NCBI RefSeq assembly: GCF_034702125.1
Contig: NC_085875.1
Location: 43,151,270-43,215,269 of the forward strand
Origin: Engraulis encrasicolus
Lineage: Eukaryota > Chordata > Actinopteri > Clupeiformes > Engraulidae
DNA: 64,000 bases
Direction of reading: 5' to 3'
In this document: positions 36,406-47,806 of the stretch, piece after piece
Layout: each line of letters starts with the position of its first letter
Position numbering within the stretch: the first letter of the stretch is position 1
Position numbers and translations under genes: made by a program
The notes under the pieces: generated by a model
Told to the model about the DNA's origin: nothing
Databases searched by the model: none
Seen by the model: the letters and a program-made list of their open reading frames with translations, nothing else

Positions 36406-37204
36406 CATATATTTTTGGGGCTTGGCAGGCTGACTATAGGGACAAATTGTATTCTCTACTATGTTTTAACAGTTGAACTCCAACATAATGACCAGCAGGA
36501 CATAAAATGGCAGGCTTTTTGTCAAGACCTGTTACACTGTAAGCACTACAGAAAGGAAAACATTGCAAAACATGACAAGGAATACACCTACCATTTAAGC
36601 TGTTGAAGTCCAAGATAGGAATCAAGACTGTTTTTATATAAAATCATCTCATCGGTTAATGCTATTAACTGTTAAGTGTTGTCTTTTGTTTTGTTTTTAG
36701 TCTTCCTCGACATTTGCTGCCTTTTATTGTCCCCGTCCCAACTCTTTTGAGACACGTTGGATTTACATTTTCATGAATATCCCCCAAAACAATAATTTTG
36801 GTCAGTTTTGATGGCTGATATGTTTTCTTTGTACCATTCTCCAACTAATGTCAGAACCAGACTTCTGAAAATGGCAGTATTTTGTTATTATTCACAATTA
36901 ACCTTGCGTCCCAACTTCTATGGAGTTGGGGTTTGTAAGACATTCACTACTGCCCTGCCCCAGTTCAATCTGAAAAGGGTATGTGTTTCCACAAAAACAC
37001 ATTATTTTCAGTGCTCACTGCAAAACAAGGGACATTGTCAACAAGAAAGCTGTAGTGCAAATTCTATAAAGCTTGTTTAAGTTCCAGGAGCAAACGCCAG
37101 GCAGGAAACATGTACAGTAACTCAACTACCGTTCATCAGAGGGACTTCCACTGGGTTGAGCCACCATTCAAACTCAGGGACGTGCCTTGAGGAGGCGTGC
37201 TATG

Positions 37205-37320
37205 TGAAAAGACAGGGTGAATGGGTAAGCGGTTAGGGTGCCAGAAGCCAAAAGGTGGCAGGTTCGACTCCTAACCCGCCAAAACTGAACTCCTGAGGAT
37301 CCAAGCCAAGGATTCATACT
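37205..37320 (+). repeat. tRNA-derived SINE head
   Basis: An A-box-like GTAAGCGGTTAGGGTG (37226) and B-box GGTTCGACTCC (37260) are spaced as in tRNA-headed fish SINEs. The B-box is followed by TAACCCGCCA. Confidence 0.6.
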
Positions 37321-37334
37321 GCCACGATATCAAA

Positions 37335-37745
37335 CTCGATATGGTCTCTGCCACTGTTGCCCCAAATAAGGTTGCAAGAAACCTGGGTGTCATGAGTGAT
37401 GACCATCTATCATTCCCTGACCAAATAGCCTCAGTTGCCCGGTCATGCCGCTGCTCACAATTTAATATACAACAACATCATCAGACCATACCTGACCCAA
37501 TCTGCCACTCAGCTTCAGGTACAGGTCATGGTCATCTCTCACCCCAACTACTGCAACTCCCTCCTAACTGGCTTTCCAGCTTTTGCAAAAACACCCTTGC
37601 AAATGGTCTAGATCAGATGCATGTCTGATGTCTGATGTTCATCCAACACAAAAGGGCACATATCACCCCACTTTTAGTAAGCCTGTTTTGCTACCGTTGT
37701 CCGCTTCAATTAAACGCAAAGCCCTGACCCTTGCCTACAAAAGCA
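37335..37745 (+). pseudogene. LINE ORF2 (RT C-terminal region) relic
   Basis: The frame reads VAPNKVARNLGVMSDDHLSF, then DQIASVARSCR. After a frameshift it resembles SRLDYCNSLLTGFPA (DNA CCCAACTACTGCAACTCCCT), then hallmarks of KALTLAYK near 37715. The order NLGV..D..L...I..V..SC....NI.....DYCN.LLTG is the C-terminal part of L2/Rex1-type LINE reverse transcriptases. The catalytic YADD is not retained. Confidence 0.65.
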
Positions 37746-38109
37746 GGTTCTGATCCGGCTTATAATTGAATTGTATGGGATCAGCTAGCGGCTAGTTGGT
37801 CCCATAAGATTAATTGAGAATTACCAGCTTGAAACTAGAAGCAACATCAGAGAACAACTAGAAGAACAGGAGAAACAAAATTATCTAAAGGGGAGGTGTT
37901 TAATGAGTTCAGTCCAGATGTGGTGTGGTATTGCATTAAAGGTAGTGTATGTACAGTAGCTAGAAAAAGTAGTTGAACTCTACTTGGCACCCTTGGAACC
38001 CTTTGGCATTACATGTATTTCTGCATGAATAAAATATGCTATGATCTACATCTAAGTCACAATAGATAAACACTTCTGTAACTAATGCTATGAAGTGCCC
38101 ATCTCAACA

Positions 38110-39340
38110 GTAGAGAGGCTGGAAAGAACAGTCACGGTAATACCAAGAAGCGGCTTGGAGTTCCGTGCTGCCTCACCACCACATGCCTCTACAGAGACAG
38201 TGTCATCAAGTTACCCCTTACCAGTCTCACAGAGATCATCAACTGAGCCAAAACACGACTGCAGTGTACCTTGAAAGAATCCAAAGAACCAGTCGTTAGG
38301 GAAAATTCACCAACCTTGGCTATGGAGTGCAAGTGGATACCAGCAAGAGCAGCGGAAGAGGCAAAAGCATCTCTCAAACATGCTGACATTGCGGAGAACA
38401 TTCAGCAAGGAATAGGAGAACTAACTAGCTGTCCAGTCTGGAGAAGCCATCACAGAGGAAGATGGTGGTGGAGGAAGTGTGGCGTCAGGAGGAGGCGGCA
38501 AGATGGGCCAAAGCAGTCACCCTTGGCAAATAGGGTCGGTGGACAAGGTGGAAAGGTGTGAAAAGGATGAAGATGAGCTGGAGGGGTGTACGAACCTTTT
38601 TTCAAAAAATACGTTATCTTTTTGTTCAGCCCCAGGGATTGTGCACAAGTAACTCTCTATAACTGGAGGGATGTATAGCCATGGATGCGAAGAGCTTGAG
38701 CTTCGCCATCAGATCCACCTACGATGTCCTCCATCGGCGGTTGGGTGAAGATCCTGTGTGCGTCTCGTGCGCCAAGTAAGCCTCCCTCCGACACATACTC
38801 ACAGGGTGCAAAACCAGCTTCACCCAAGACTTCGTGTCATAACTAATTTTTGAAGAGCCTTGCTCTCACACTGGAGGGAAAATGATCCAGCCTCAACGCC
38901 CTACCACTGACAACATCCACAACCTCATTGGGAACTGCCTTTGTACGCGAGGAGCCAGCGGTGCCCAGTACACAACTGGTAAATGTTGGAAAACAGCTGG
39001 TTTTCCATGCAGAGATTGCCACTACTACCTTGAGGCCTGGCCTGGTGCTCTGGTCCCTTTTCCTAAAGAAGGTATACCTACATAGTCGAGCCCACTGTAC
39101 CCTGGAAGGACTCCATGGAGGATTCTATACATGCTGAAGTCCACCCAGTGGAGGTTGGGAGCAGAGGCTTTGTGGAAAAATCACAAAACATCTGAGGAAC
39201 TTGGAAGTTTAAAGGCCAGAGCCTGTGCACAGCTGTCAAATCAGCATCAGAGGCAGCTGAAAGCAAGGGGCTTTGGCTGAAAAGGACCCTATTTGGGCCC
39301 CCCAAGTACTGCAACAGGAGGTATGTTGTCAGCCAGCCTA
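38110..39340 (+). pseudogene. Non-LTR retrotransposon relic with restriction-like endonuclease region
   Basis: A degraded C-terminal pol region. 38271-38561 reads KESKEPVVRENSPTLAMECK, then AKASLKHADIAENIQQG, a linker known from fish R2/R4/Hero-type LINEs. 38680-38820 reads MDAKSLSFAIRSTYDVL, then a CVSCA...LRHILTGCK segment, which is the C-X2-C-X7-H-X4-C zinc motif preceding the restriction-like endonuclease. 38990-39060 reads VFHAEIATTTLRPGLVLWS. The usual PD of the nuclease motif is PG here, so a catalytic residue is missing. Several stops and frameshifts are present. The 3' end near 39290 encodes LWLKRTLFGPPK-like sequence. Clade assignment beyond the RLE group is not safe. Confidence 0.65.
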
Positions 39341-40380
39341 AAGCCGGGCATACACTGTGCGATATTTTCACTCGTGGGTCTTAAGCTTCTGCTCACACTG
39401 CACGATGGAATTTCACTGTTTAAAAGTTCACAACTTATGACTCACGTCCTCACACTACACAAGCCGACAGTCGGATGCGAGCGAAATAGTCCGGCAGCCA
39501 AAAGCCAAATATCAGCCGAACCCAGTTTCGTCTGATAAAGTTTTTTTCTTTGTAGTTTGTGGTTGCCTAAGGTGTACCTATTAAGATTCCAGACGATGCC
39601 CGGTGATATTCCTTGAGCATTTTCAGATATTGAGCCTTTTATGCTTGATGTGCTGCAGCCATAGATTACAACAGTCTTTGGCTCCCAATTCATGTTATGC
39701 TGACCAAATACCCTATACCATACTTATTTTGTGTTTGTTTACATGGTGGGATGTGTATAAGAACAGGTGGTGAGGTATGGACATCAGTGGGGGTGGGGTC
39801 ATGCATGTTTGGGGGCGGGGCATTCACCCAAAAAGCCTGATTTTCCAAGTCGGAGACACAAAAGGCCAACATTTCGCCAAACGTGGCTTTATATCTCATA
39901 GTGGGTTGTTTGGTTTTGCTGTTTGTAGTTGTCCAACACTTACCCATCAGGATAAGAGTGGGTGATGTGCCAATTTCAGATATTAACCCTTTCATGTTGA
40001 TTTCGCTGCAGCCATAGCCCACAAGCTTTTGACAGCTTCATAACTGCACTATGATTAAACATAGAGCATTCTGGGTGGTAGGCCTGCCACATCAAAGTGG
40101 AGAAAGTGTCCTCGTACCAAATAAATTTTAGACAATTACATAACTAGCTGTTTGTCAAGCAGAAATATGTAACATTTAGGCGAATATTGGTGGTGTCAGC
40201 TTAGACATACCCAGAAAGCATTACAAATTCAACACAGAATTTCACCATTTCATACATTGCTATTTACTCTTCCTGTGCTGTTGTAACACAAAATAAAAAT
40301 TGTAAGTAATAATTACATAATTTTTGGCTGATTATTCGTTTGCCTACAAAGTACATAATTTCAGTGGTGGTCGTATTAAC

Positions 40381-41021
40381 ATGGAAAGAGATAAAATTAA
40401 AACTGTAAATCCACAAAATGACATTGTAATTGACCTTTTACCAGCCCATGCCATATCAGGGTGTGACACTGCAGCTGTAAAGGCTCTGTTATCAAGACCC
40501 TAAAAGCTGGATATCACTTGACATCAATTGGTAATGTGCTGGCACCATTCCAACAACTTTCCAGTGAGGCCACTAACTTTGTGTCGGCATGTTATGGCAT
40601 TCCAGACAGTATCAGCATGTCACATACAAGGTTGGTGGTATGGGGAAAAAAGAATGGGAAAGGTCATTTATCTTCACCTAACCTGGCTGCTCTTCCACCA
40701 ACAACAGAGGCATTTCTTGAGAATGTGAAAAGGGCTCATTTTCAAGCAATATTGTGGAGGACATTGGTTCACACTCCACCTGAACTATCTCCCGAAGCAT
40801 TTGGATGGAAGAAAGACCCATGCAACAAAGCACTGATACCAATAAGTGTTCCAGAAAATGTCAAAGTGGCACCAGACTACATTTTACAGATGATCAGATG
40901 TGGTTGCAAGAGTAAAAGCCCCTGCAATTCTAAGAAATGTAGCTGTGCTGTAATCAGTGTGCCTTGCACCATTTTCTGTGCATGTTTTCGGCTGGGATGC
41001 TGCCGAACCAATGTTGTGTGA
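40381..41021 (+). pseudogene. GCDT-motif, cysteine-rich-tail protein of a multicopy family (frameshifted)
   Basis: An ATG at 40381 opens MERDKIKTVNPQND, then LLPAHAISGCDT, then stops near 40501. The following frame continues KTLKAGYHLTSIGNVLAPFQ from about 40494, so one frameshift around 40470-40495 breaks it. Downstream: FVSACYG, VVWGKKNGKG, LPPTTEAFLENVKRAHFQA, SPEAFGWKKD, and a C-terminal cluster CGCKSKSPCNSKKCSCAV then CTIFCACFRLGCC, ending at a TGA. The Cys spacing resembles a CRC/tesmin-like zinc-binding tail. Similar proteins are repeated in fish and invertebrate genomes, with no function known to me. Its position between inverted repeats suggests that a transposon encodes it. Confidence 0.6.
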
Positions 41022-41023
41022 GC

Positions 41024-41129
<106 letters not shown>

Positions 41130-41189
41130 ATGTAGGCTATAGGTGTTTTAGGTGTTAAGGACTCTGTATGTTGTATAGGTGTAGACAGG

Positions 41190-41343
41190 TCTTTCTGTGC
41201 GAATTTAAATGCATGTACATGTCTTCTTATTTGATGGCTTCGTGGACTTTTAAGTGATCTTTTAATACCAGTCAGGATACACTGGATTGACTTAATTTTT
41301 TGACTCAACCGTATATATAATGTATAGCTGTTTTCCTATGTTT

Positions 41344-41399
<56 letters not shown>

Positions 41400-41525
41400 G
41401 TGCGGTACTGTATGTTGCAGTGTATATAGGTCTTTCTGTGTAAATTTAAATGCATGTACAGATCTTATTTGATGGCTTTATGGATTTAAGTGATCATTCA
41501 ATACCAGTCTGGATACACTGGATGT
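41190..41525. repeat. Tandem duplication of about 240 bp around a (CT)n tract
   Basis: 41192-41290 (TTTCTGTGCGAATTTAAATG, then ACCAGTCAGGATACACTGGA) is repeated at 41431-41525. A (CT)n tract at 41347-41396 lies between the copies, where the first copy is preceded by (GT)n. Confidence 0.8.
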
Positions 41526-41526
41526 A

Positions 41527-42584
41527 CAGTGCCATGAGAAAGTTTGGGCACCCTTTTGGAAGATCATTACATCGGTTTATTTCTCGTTGAGCTTTTAAAG
41601 TAGCAACTTCCTTTGAACACATGTTAATCTGCAGGGACAGAGAAACATTTCAGCAGTGAAAGATTTTTCGTAGGTGTTATAGAAAGGATTTTATGTGGAT
41701 TTAAACAAAAATATGCATGTGCATAAATATAGGCACCCCAAAGAAGTTATATCATTAATATGAAGTGGAGCTCACCTTTGCTGATCTAATGGCCTTTGGA
41801 TACTTGCTATACAAGAAGACAAGTTTCAACTGCCTGGTGGTACTGAATAGTTGCCAATTATTCTATCCAGAACACCTCTAATTCAGTCAGATTACTCATC
41901 TGTCTTCTGTAGACATCCTGGTTCAAATAAATTAATTATTTTTCAATGATGGTGTTATCTCAAGATTGGTATGACCATTTCAAGACATTGTACTTGTTGT
42001 TTTGCATTAACTCATTGCTGAATTTTGATCAACACTGTCCTGCTGGAAAGTCCAAACTCTGCTCAGCTCTAATTTTGTGACTGACACTTGAACATGTTTT
42101 TGAAAAATATGCTATTTGAATAGAATTAGTGAGGCCCTTAACTGTAATAAGTTTTACAGTGTGTATACTATCCACACAGACCTATAGTAGGGTGTGTTTT
42201 AGACCAGAGGTCATAGAATTTATGGGTGCATTTTTTGCAATGTCTACCTCCCATTGTTAAGGTCAAATAACTCTAGCTCAGTCTCATCTGACCACACTAT
42301 GGTTTCCCAAACTGCTTTTAGCTTATCCAGATAAGCTTTCTGCATAAGTTTAACAACTTATTTCTGATGGATACACAGGAAAGCCTTTTTATTCGCCTAT
42401 TTTTGTTTAAATCCACATCAATTTTTTTCTATAACACCTATGAAAATTGTTCCACTGCTGAAATGTTTCTCTTTATCTACAGTTTAACAGATGTTAAACT
42501 GAAGTTGCTACTTTCAAAGTTCAACAAGAAATAAACCGATGTAATGATTTTCCAAAAGGGTGCCCAAACTTTCTCATGGCACTG
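41527..42584. mobile_element. Mariner/Tc1-type nonautonomous transposon with TA duplication
   Basis: The ends CAGTGCCATGAGAAAGTTTG and CAAACTTTCTCATGGCACTG are flanked by TA (41525-41526, 42585-42586). The inverted arms extend about 200 bp, including AAATCCACAT and ATAACACCTA blocks. The interior is AT-rich and has no intact transposase. It inserted in one arm of the 240-bp duplication. Confidence 0.92.
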
Positions 42585-43889
42585 TATGTCATTCCTTTAC
42601 TCATCTTTTGGAACAGCCAACGACTGCTCACCAGTTACCCCCACACTCTGTTGTTCTTTTTTTTTTCTTTTATGTTGGCTATTTGTGGTAGGCTACCTAC
42701 CGGCGATGTTGTCATGTATGTTGTCATGATGTGATGTTATGCAGGATCTCATAATGGACAATCCGTTCCATACTTTACAGTCTTATTCTAAGCAATGTTG
42801 TGAATGTTTTTACTGAGGCATTTGTTGATTTGTCATTCATGACCTGATTTGTATAACTAAATGCATAAAAATAGGCAGAAATCGCATTTTTTAAGGTTAT
42901 TAGCAGTATTTTCTCTGTACCTGGATAACAAAAGGAGATAGCCACAATTAACCACAGTAAATATTCTTGTATGTACGATATTAACAAAATAAAAAAGGAA
43001 TTTTTAAGCTGGCATTTTCAGGTGGTCAGATTCATTGCATCAAAATATATGCAAATTAGTGCATATTTAATTAGATAATAGCCTAATTAGCATATTTAAA
43101 CATAAAATATAGAAAACTTGTAATACATTTTATTCTCCAATTCATACGAGTAATCATCTGATAAAGTTTCATATTGATAGCTGCAAGTTAAAAAAAAATA
43201 CTCTATTCACCTACAGTGTCTTGCCTTATTTGTGGGATTGCTGAAAGGGTTAATTATTACCCCATATTGGGTTTGTTTCAATAAGGGCAGTGTTAAGGCA
43301 GTCCAATGTGAATGTTTTTCAGGTAATATAAGCAATTTGGTACATTTTGTAACATTATTCACAGTAATATTAGGTGTCTTTAGTTTTTTTGTCATAATTT
43401 GCATTTATGGGACAATAAAGGCTCAAAATCTGGAAATGCTCAAATGATATCACCGGGCATCGTCTGAAATCTTGAAGACTTGCCTAAAATCTATCAGATA
43501 AAGCAAAAAAAAGAACTTTATCAAAGAAATCTGGGTCCAACCCCACGGCTCCCGGACTAAAATGCTTCCACCGTACGACGCGACAGGCATGTTTCCCCGG
43601 TCTGCAGAGGAGGGAACATGCGCACCTGAGGTGGAGATGAGGTCGCACTCAACAGCGAATCGCACGGCCCTATTCATTTGCGCATGTTAAGTGTCAAATC
43701 GGGTCGTAGCACTGCTTTAGCTGTGCGATTTACGCACGAGCCATGACCAGAATTTCAAACCGTTTTGATTTTCTTGCGACCTTGTGATTGCACAATCGTG
43801 AGGCGAAATCGCTTGTCGTTACCCCATGTACACTGCACGATGCAAGACTCACGATTGACCTGCGATTGAGCAAGAAATCGGTCCAACTC

Positions 43890-44355
43890 TCAAAAAGTCG
43901 TGCGTGAAATTCCTTCAAAAACGTAAGACCGCTTTCTTTGCAATTCCAAATTACTTCCTCAACAAATTGTACGAGTCTTTGTTGAAACACATGGATACGG
44001 TCCTTCAAGCTAAAGGAAGTCATACAATATGTATATTAATTTGGTTCTTACAGCACCAGTGCTTCATTGTTGCATCAATCATTAACATATTTATGCGTTT
44101 TGAACTGACTTATCACATTATTTTCTGTAGGTGCCAACACTTTTGTCTTGACAAAATCTGTCCTTTCCATGTTCATTAAATGGTAAATCTTTGTTCAGTG
44201 CAACACATTTATTTTTGTACATAGAACCTTGTTTTGGAGGGTTGTAGCTTTCATATGAGTGACTTCTGAAGTCAATTGATTAATTTAAAGTCAGGTTTTT
44301 TAGCTGTCGTTCCAACAATATGAAAAGGCGACAACCCTTTTTGCAAGGGCTGTAC
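43890..44355 (+). mobile_element. Tc1-type transposon 3' remnant (transposase tail plus right end)
   Basis: The + strand reads KRKTAFFAIPNYFLNKLYES, then HMDTVLQAKGSHT, matching the C-terminus of Tc1-type transposases (IP...NKLY.SM..R...V...KG..T.Y). It is followed by sequence homologous to 34960-35228 (right half of the palindromic MITE), including AGGGTTGTAGCTTTCATATG, and ends GGCGACAACCCTTTTTGCAA. There is no left end. Confidence 0.7.
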
Positions 44356-44428
44356 TACACATGTGCGTGTTTGTATTTGTGTTATGAGTGAGCGTGTCAG
44401 AGATAGTAGATGATAGTTTTTACTGCAC

Positions 44429-44531
<103 letters not shown>

Positions 44532-45617
44532 TTTTTGTCAATGTCTTATATGCACGTCATATGCATGTTTACCTTTTACATAGATTACGACAATAAAGTA
44601 CACTTGACTTGACAAAGCTATGTACAGAATAGACAAAAACGATGACCATTTTGGATAGTAGGCCATCAAAGTGAACGGATTTTTTTTTTGCACTCGCTAA
44701 ATCACTGGTGAGTTGATAGAAGATAAGTCACTGGAAATCAATCACAGTGACAAATTGCAGGTGAATAAGTGGTAGGATCACTCAGAGTTGTAGTGCTTGT
44801 AGCCGAAACATTTTCACAGGCGGGTTAATATCCAATAATGTCTGTTCACGCGGGATATAAATGAGAGCGAGTACAGTTTTGCATGTCTTCTCGTCAGGAG
44901 ACAAACACGCTACAGATAAACTGCCTTCTTCTTTCATTTTGATGCTGGTTGGGGTTTGTCTGATGTGCAGCTACATATGTGCACGCTGAGTGTTTGATTT
45001 CTTACTGGTTGTGTTTACAAAATTGTTTTGATTCATTGGATGACTCTGCTGGCTCGACAATATTGGGGTAAAAATACATAGCGATGGTTTAAATTGTTGC
45101 AATTTCACTATAACGAGTATACTTACTGGTTTCTCTTTCGGTCGAATCTTTCGACACAGACTGTGACTCTATGGGGTTTAGCGCCCTCGCGCGACCACTC
45201 TTGAAGCCTTTTTAAACATGCCTATAAACCGTGACAGCTCGCTCATCTTCACATTTTAGCTCTTCAAGACTCGCCAACAAGCCTTCGGAAGTACCATGCC
45301 ACAACTTTCTTGACTTACCCCGACTCAACAGCTAGTTTGCTGGCAAGAAGACCTTTCTTGCCATTTAGCGTCGAGGTATTGAGAGGAAAAAGAAAAAGAA
45401 AGGGAAAAAAAGAATATTTTTTCGTGAGGTGAGTATTCGCCGCATTAGCTTGCGAACCTCCCTGCTAAGACACCTGCTAGCATTTGGCTGCCGAGGCTCG
45501 CCACCTGCCTGCTTCACTTTTCTTCATACCGTTTTTCATTCGGACAGCCGCACAAGCTTGCTACCCCTACGATAACGATATTTGGATATATATTTTTATT
45601 TTTTGGACGGACTCGCC

Positions 45618-46790
45618 ATGCACTCCGCATGCGGTCAGTTCATTCACTCCAAGGACCATCACCCGGCCTGTGTTAACTGCCTGGGTCTCCAGCATGCCCG
45701 CGAGGCCCTGGAGAACCCACGGGGTTGCACGGACTGTTCTCGGTTCTCGCTGAGAACACTACAGCAGCGAATGCTTCGGGCTACCACTGGAGCCCCAACC
45801 ACACTCGGACCCCCTACTCTCCGAGCTGGTGATGAGCGAGGACGACGAGGCACAACTGCTTAGCTGATCTGGCGACGAGACAACGGGTCACGGGAGCCTA
45901 CTGCCCCCCGCCCCCGGGTCGGTTGCTGATGTGGAGGACTGCTCCTTCACAGAAGGAGAGACTAATATGGAGTGCGGGGATGGCGAATCGCTTCTCCCCT
46001 TCACCCAAGTCACCCCCCCTGCCTCCGTCGCCACTTCGGTCTGCGAGGAGCCAAACAGCAGACGTCAGCGGGAAAATTATTCCTGGACACAACCGCAACC
46101 GGTCTGGGCTAACAGGCTCGAGGGTAATTTCCCCCGCTCCCCCGCTTGCACCGGCACCCAAGGCTTCAGTCCCACCGTTTAAGGACTGCCTGGATGACGT
46201 GACTAGAACTTGGAACAAACCCTACTCCAATCGAGTGGTTATCGGTGGTTTGGGTTCTTTTTCTGAGATGGAGGGAGCGACAGAGAGGGGACTATCTGAC
46301 TGCCACAAAGTGGAACAGTCCGTAGCCTCTTATCTAGCCCCCAACTCCAAAACGGGTTTGTCAGCCTCTGCACAACTGCCTCACAAGCAGCCAAGGTTTT
46401 CCTCCCAGCAATTGAAGAAGACTTTTAAAGTCCGTGGACAGGCTGCGCGCGCTCAGAACACGGTGTCGCTGCTCTTAGCATACGTGGCCGAGCTACAGGC
46501 AGAAGTGGGTGCCGCTATCAACGAGGACAAGCCAGTGAAGGAACTATGGACCGAGATTCGAACGGCAATGGACTTCGTTATGAGGACCATACGTTGTTCT
46601 AGGCCATAGGCAGAGCAATGGGTCTGACGGTGGTAGCCCAGAGACATCTTTGGCTCAACCTGACGAACATTCAGGACAAAGACCGTCCCGCGTTCCTGGA
46701 CGCACCAGTGGATCCGACCGGGCTATTCGGTTCCGCTGTGCAGGCAATGCAGTCGCGGTGCGAGTCAAAGAAGATGGAGAACGAAGCCTT
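45618..46790 (+). pseudogene. DIRS gag-like protein, frameshifted
   Basis: It begins at ATG 45618 with MHSACGQFIHSKDHHPACVN, then CLGLQHAREAL and CTDCSRFS, a Cys/His-rich N-terminus typical of fish DIRS gag. This frame stops near 45861. Another frame continues with a Pro/Ser-rich linker and VPPFKDCLDDVTRTWNKPYS, then a predicted helical region with RTAMDFVMRTIR ending near 46607. A third frame gives GLTVVAQRHLWLNLTNIQDK, DRPAFLDAPVDPTGLFGSAV, the usual gag C-terminal block. At least two frameshifts make it inactive. Gag packages the element RNA. Confidence 0.8.
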
Positions 46791-47720
46791 TGGCTACTGT
46801 CTTCCCCGCAAACTGGCTCCTTCAGTACAAACCCGAAACCCGGGCGTACAAAACCCACAGACAGTTCCTGAGATTTCATTTCGAGGGCAGGGCACTAGAA
46901 TTCCAAGTGTTGCCATTCGGGCTGGCTACGGCACCCCGCCTTTTTACGAAAATTATGAACGCTGCCATATCCCCACTGAGAGAAAAAGGAATGGGTATTT
47001 TTGGGTACATAGACGATTATCTTCTATGTGCCCCGTCAGCACAGCTAGCCACGGAACACACACATCTGTTCCACAGCCATCTGGAATCCCTGGCTTCCGA
47101 ATAAACTATCAGAAAAGTGTGCTAATCCCAGTTCAAACTGTGCACTTGCTGGGCCTCACACTGGACTCCACCACGTTCCGTGCCAAACTCACGCCAAAAC
47201 GAGTGGAATCATTTCACAAGTGTCTCAAATTTCCAATTGGGAAAGAAAGTCAAATTTCGTATTTGCCTTCGCCTTCTGGGTCTAATGGCATCTATGATAG
47301 CGGTAGTACCACTGGGGCAACTGTATATGAGAGACATGCAGAGATGGGTGTTCTCACTCCGTTTGCATCACGAGCGCAGGGCACACCTCAACCGACAGGT
47401 AATGGTTTCCCTCCCATGCAGCCGCGCGCTACTGGCGTGGCGAGACCCCGCACTACTGTCACAGGGAGCCCCACTGGGACTCATCGTGACACGACGTGTG
47501 GTGACAACGGATGCGTCGCTGAGTGGCTGGGGCGCCACTCTGGGGGATCTGGCTGTGGGTGGTGTTTGGACAGAATACCAATGTCAGCTTCAGATCAACG
47601 TCCTGGAGCTGACAGCAGTGTTAATAGCGCTAAAGCATTTCCTGCCTTTGCTGCGCCATCACCACGTTCTAGTCCGTACGGACAACAGAGCAGTAGTTGT
47701 GTAGTAGCATAAATCACCAA
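46790..47720 (+). pseudogene. DIRS reverse transcriptase / RNase H, frameshifted
   Basis: It joins abruptly after gag and lacks the N-terminal RT. It reads RQFLRFHFEGRALEFQVLPF, GLATAPRLFTKIMNAA, then FGYIDDYLL, where YIDD is the catalytic box. After a stop near 47102 another frame gives INYQKSVLIPVQTVHLLGLT and LDSTTFRAKL. The original frame resumes with WVFSLRLHHERRAHLNRQVM, VVTTDASLSGWGATL (RNase H DAS motif), NVLELTAVLIALKHF (catalytic Glu) and VLVRTDNRAVV (third Asp). RNase H motifs are intact, but the frame is broken and the first RT motifs are deleted. Confidence 0.85.
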
Positions 47721-47806
47721 GGGGGTCTGCGGTCGCTTCGGCTTTACCGCACAGCCCGCGATAAAAACTTTGGGCATGAGCCACTCATGTTCCGGGCGTT
47801 CTGAAC

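Larger units (their letters stand above)
32141..36436. mobile_element. Foldback element with terminal inverted satellite arrays, copy 1
   Basis: Left end TAGTCAGCCTGCCA (32141), right end TGGCAGGCTGACTA (ends 36436), each next to an extra TA. The left arm carries about six satellite units of 160-172 bp (32190-33175); the right arm carries about three in opposite orientation (35935-36405). The core (33180-35930) is noncoding and is interrupted by the palindromic MITE 33905-35228. The whole lies inside the Tc1-like element. I do not recognise a described family. Confidence 0.75.
31268..36935. mobile_element. Tc1/mariner-like transposon carrying a nested insertion
   Basis: The ends CAGACCCCAACTCC and GGAGTTGGGGTTTG are inverted and flanked by TA (31266-31267, 36936-36937). 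A second inner pair (ACACGTCTCAAATAAGTTGG near 31456, and the complement of CCAACTCTTTTGAGACACGT near 36738) gives terminal repeats of over 200 bp. A transposase remnant lies at 31850-32060. The foldback element 32141-36436 interrupts it. TA duplication and transposase remnant both indicate Tc1/mariner. Confidence 0.85.

Noticed and set aside
37341..37628. Host protein-coding gene
   Set aside because: The NLGV...SC....YCNSLLTG order is that of LINE reverse transcriptase C-termini, with frameshifts.
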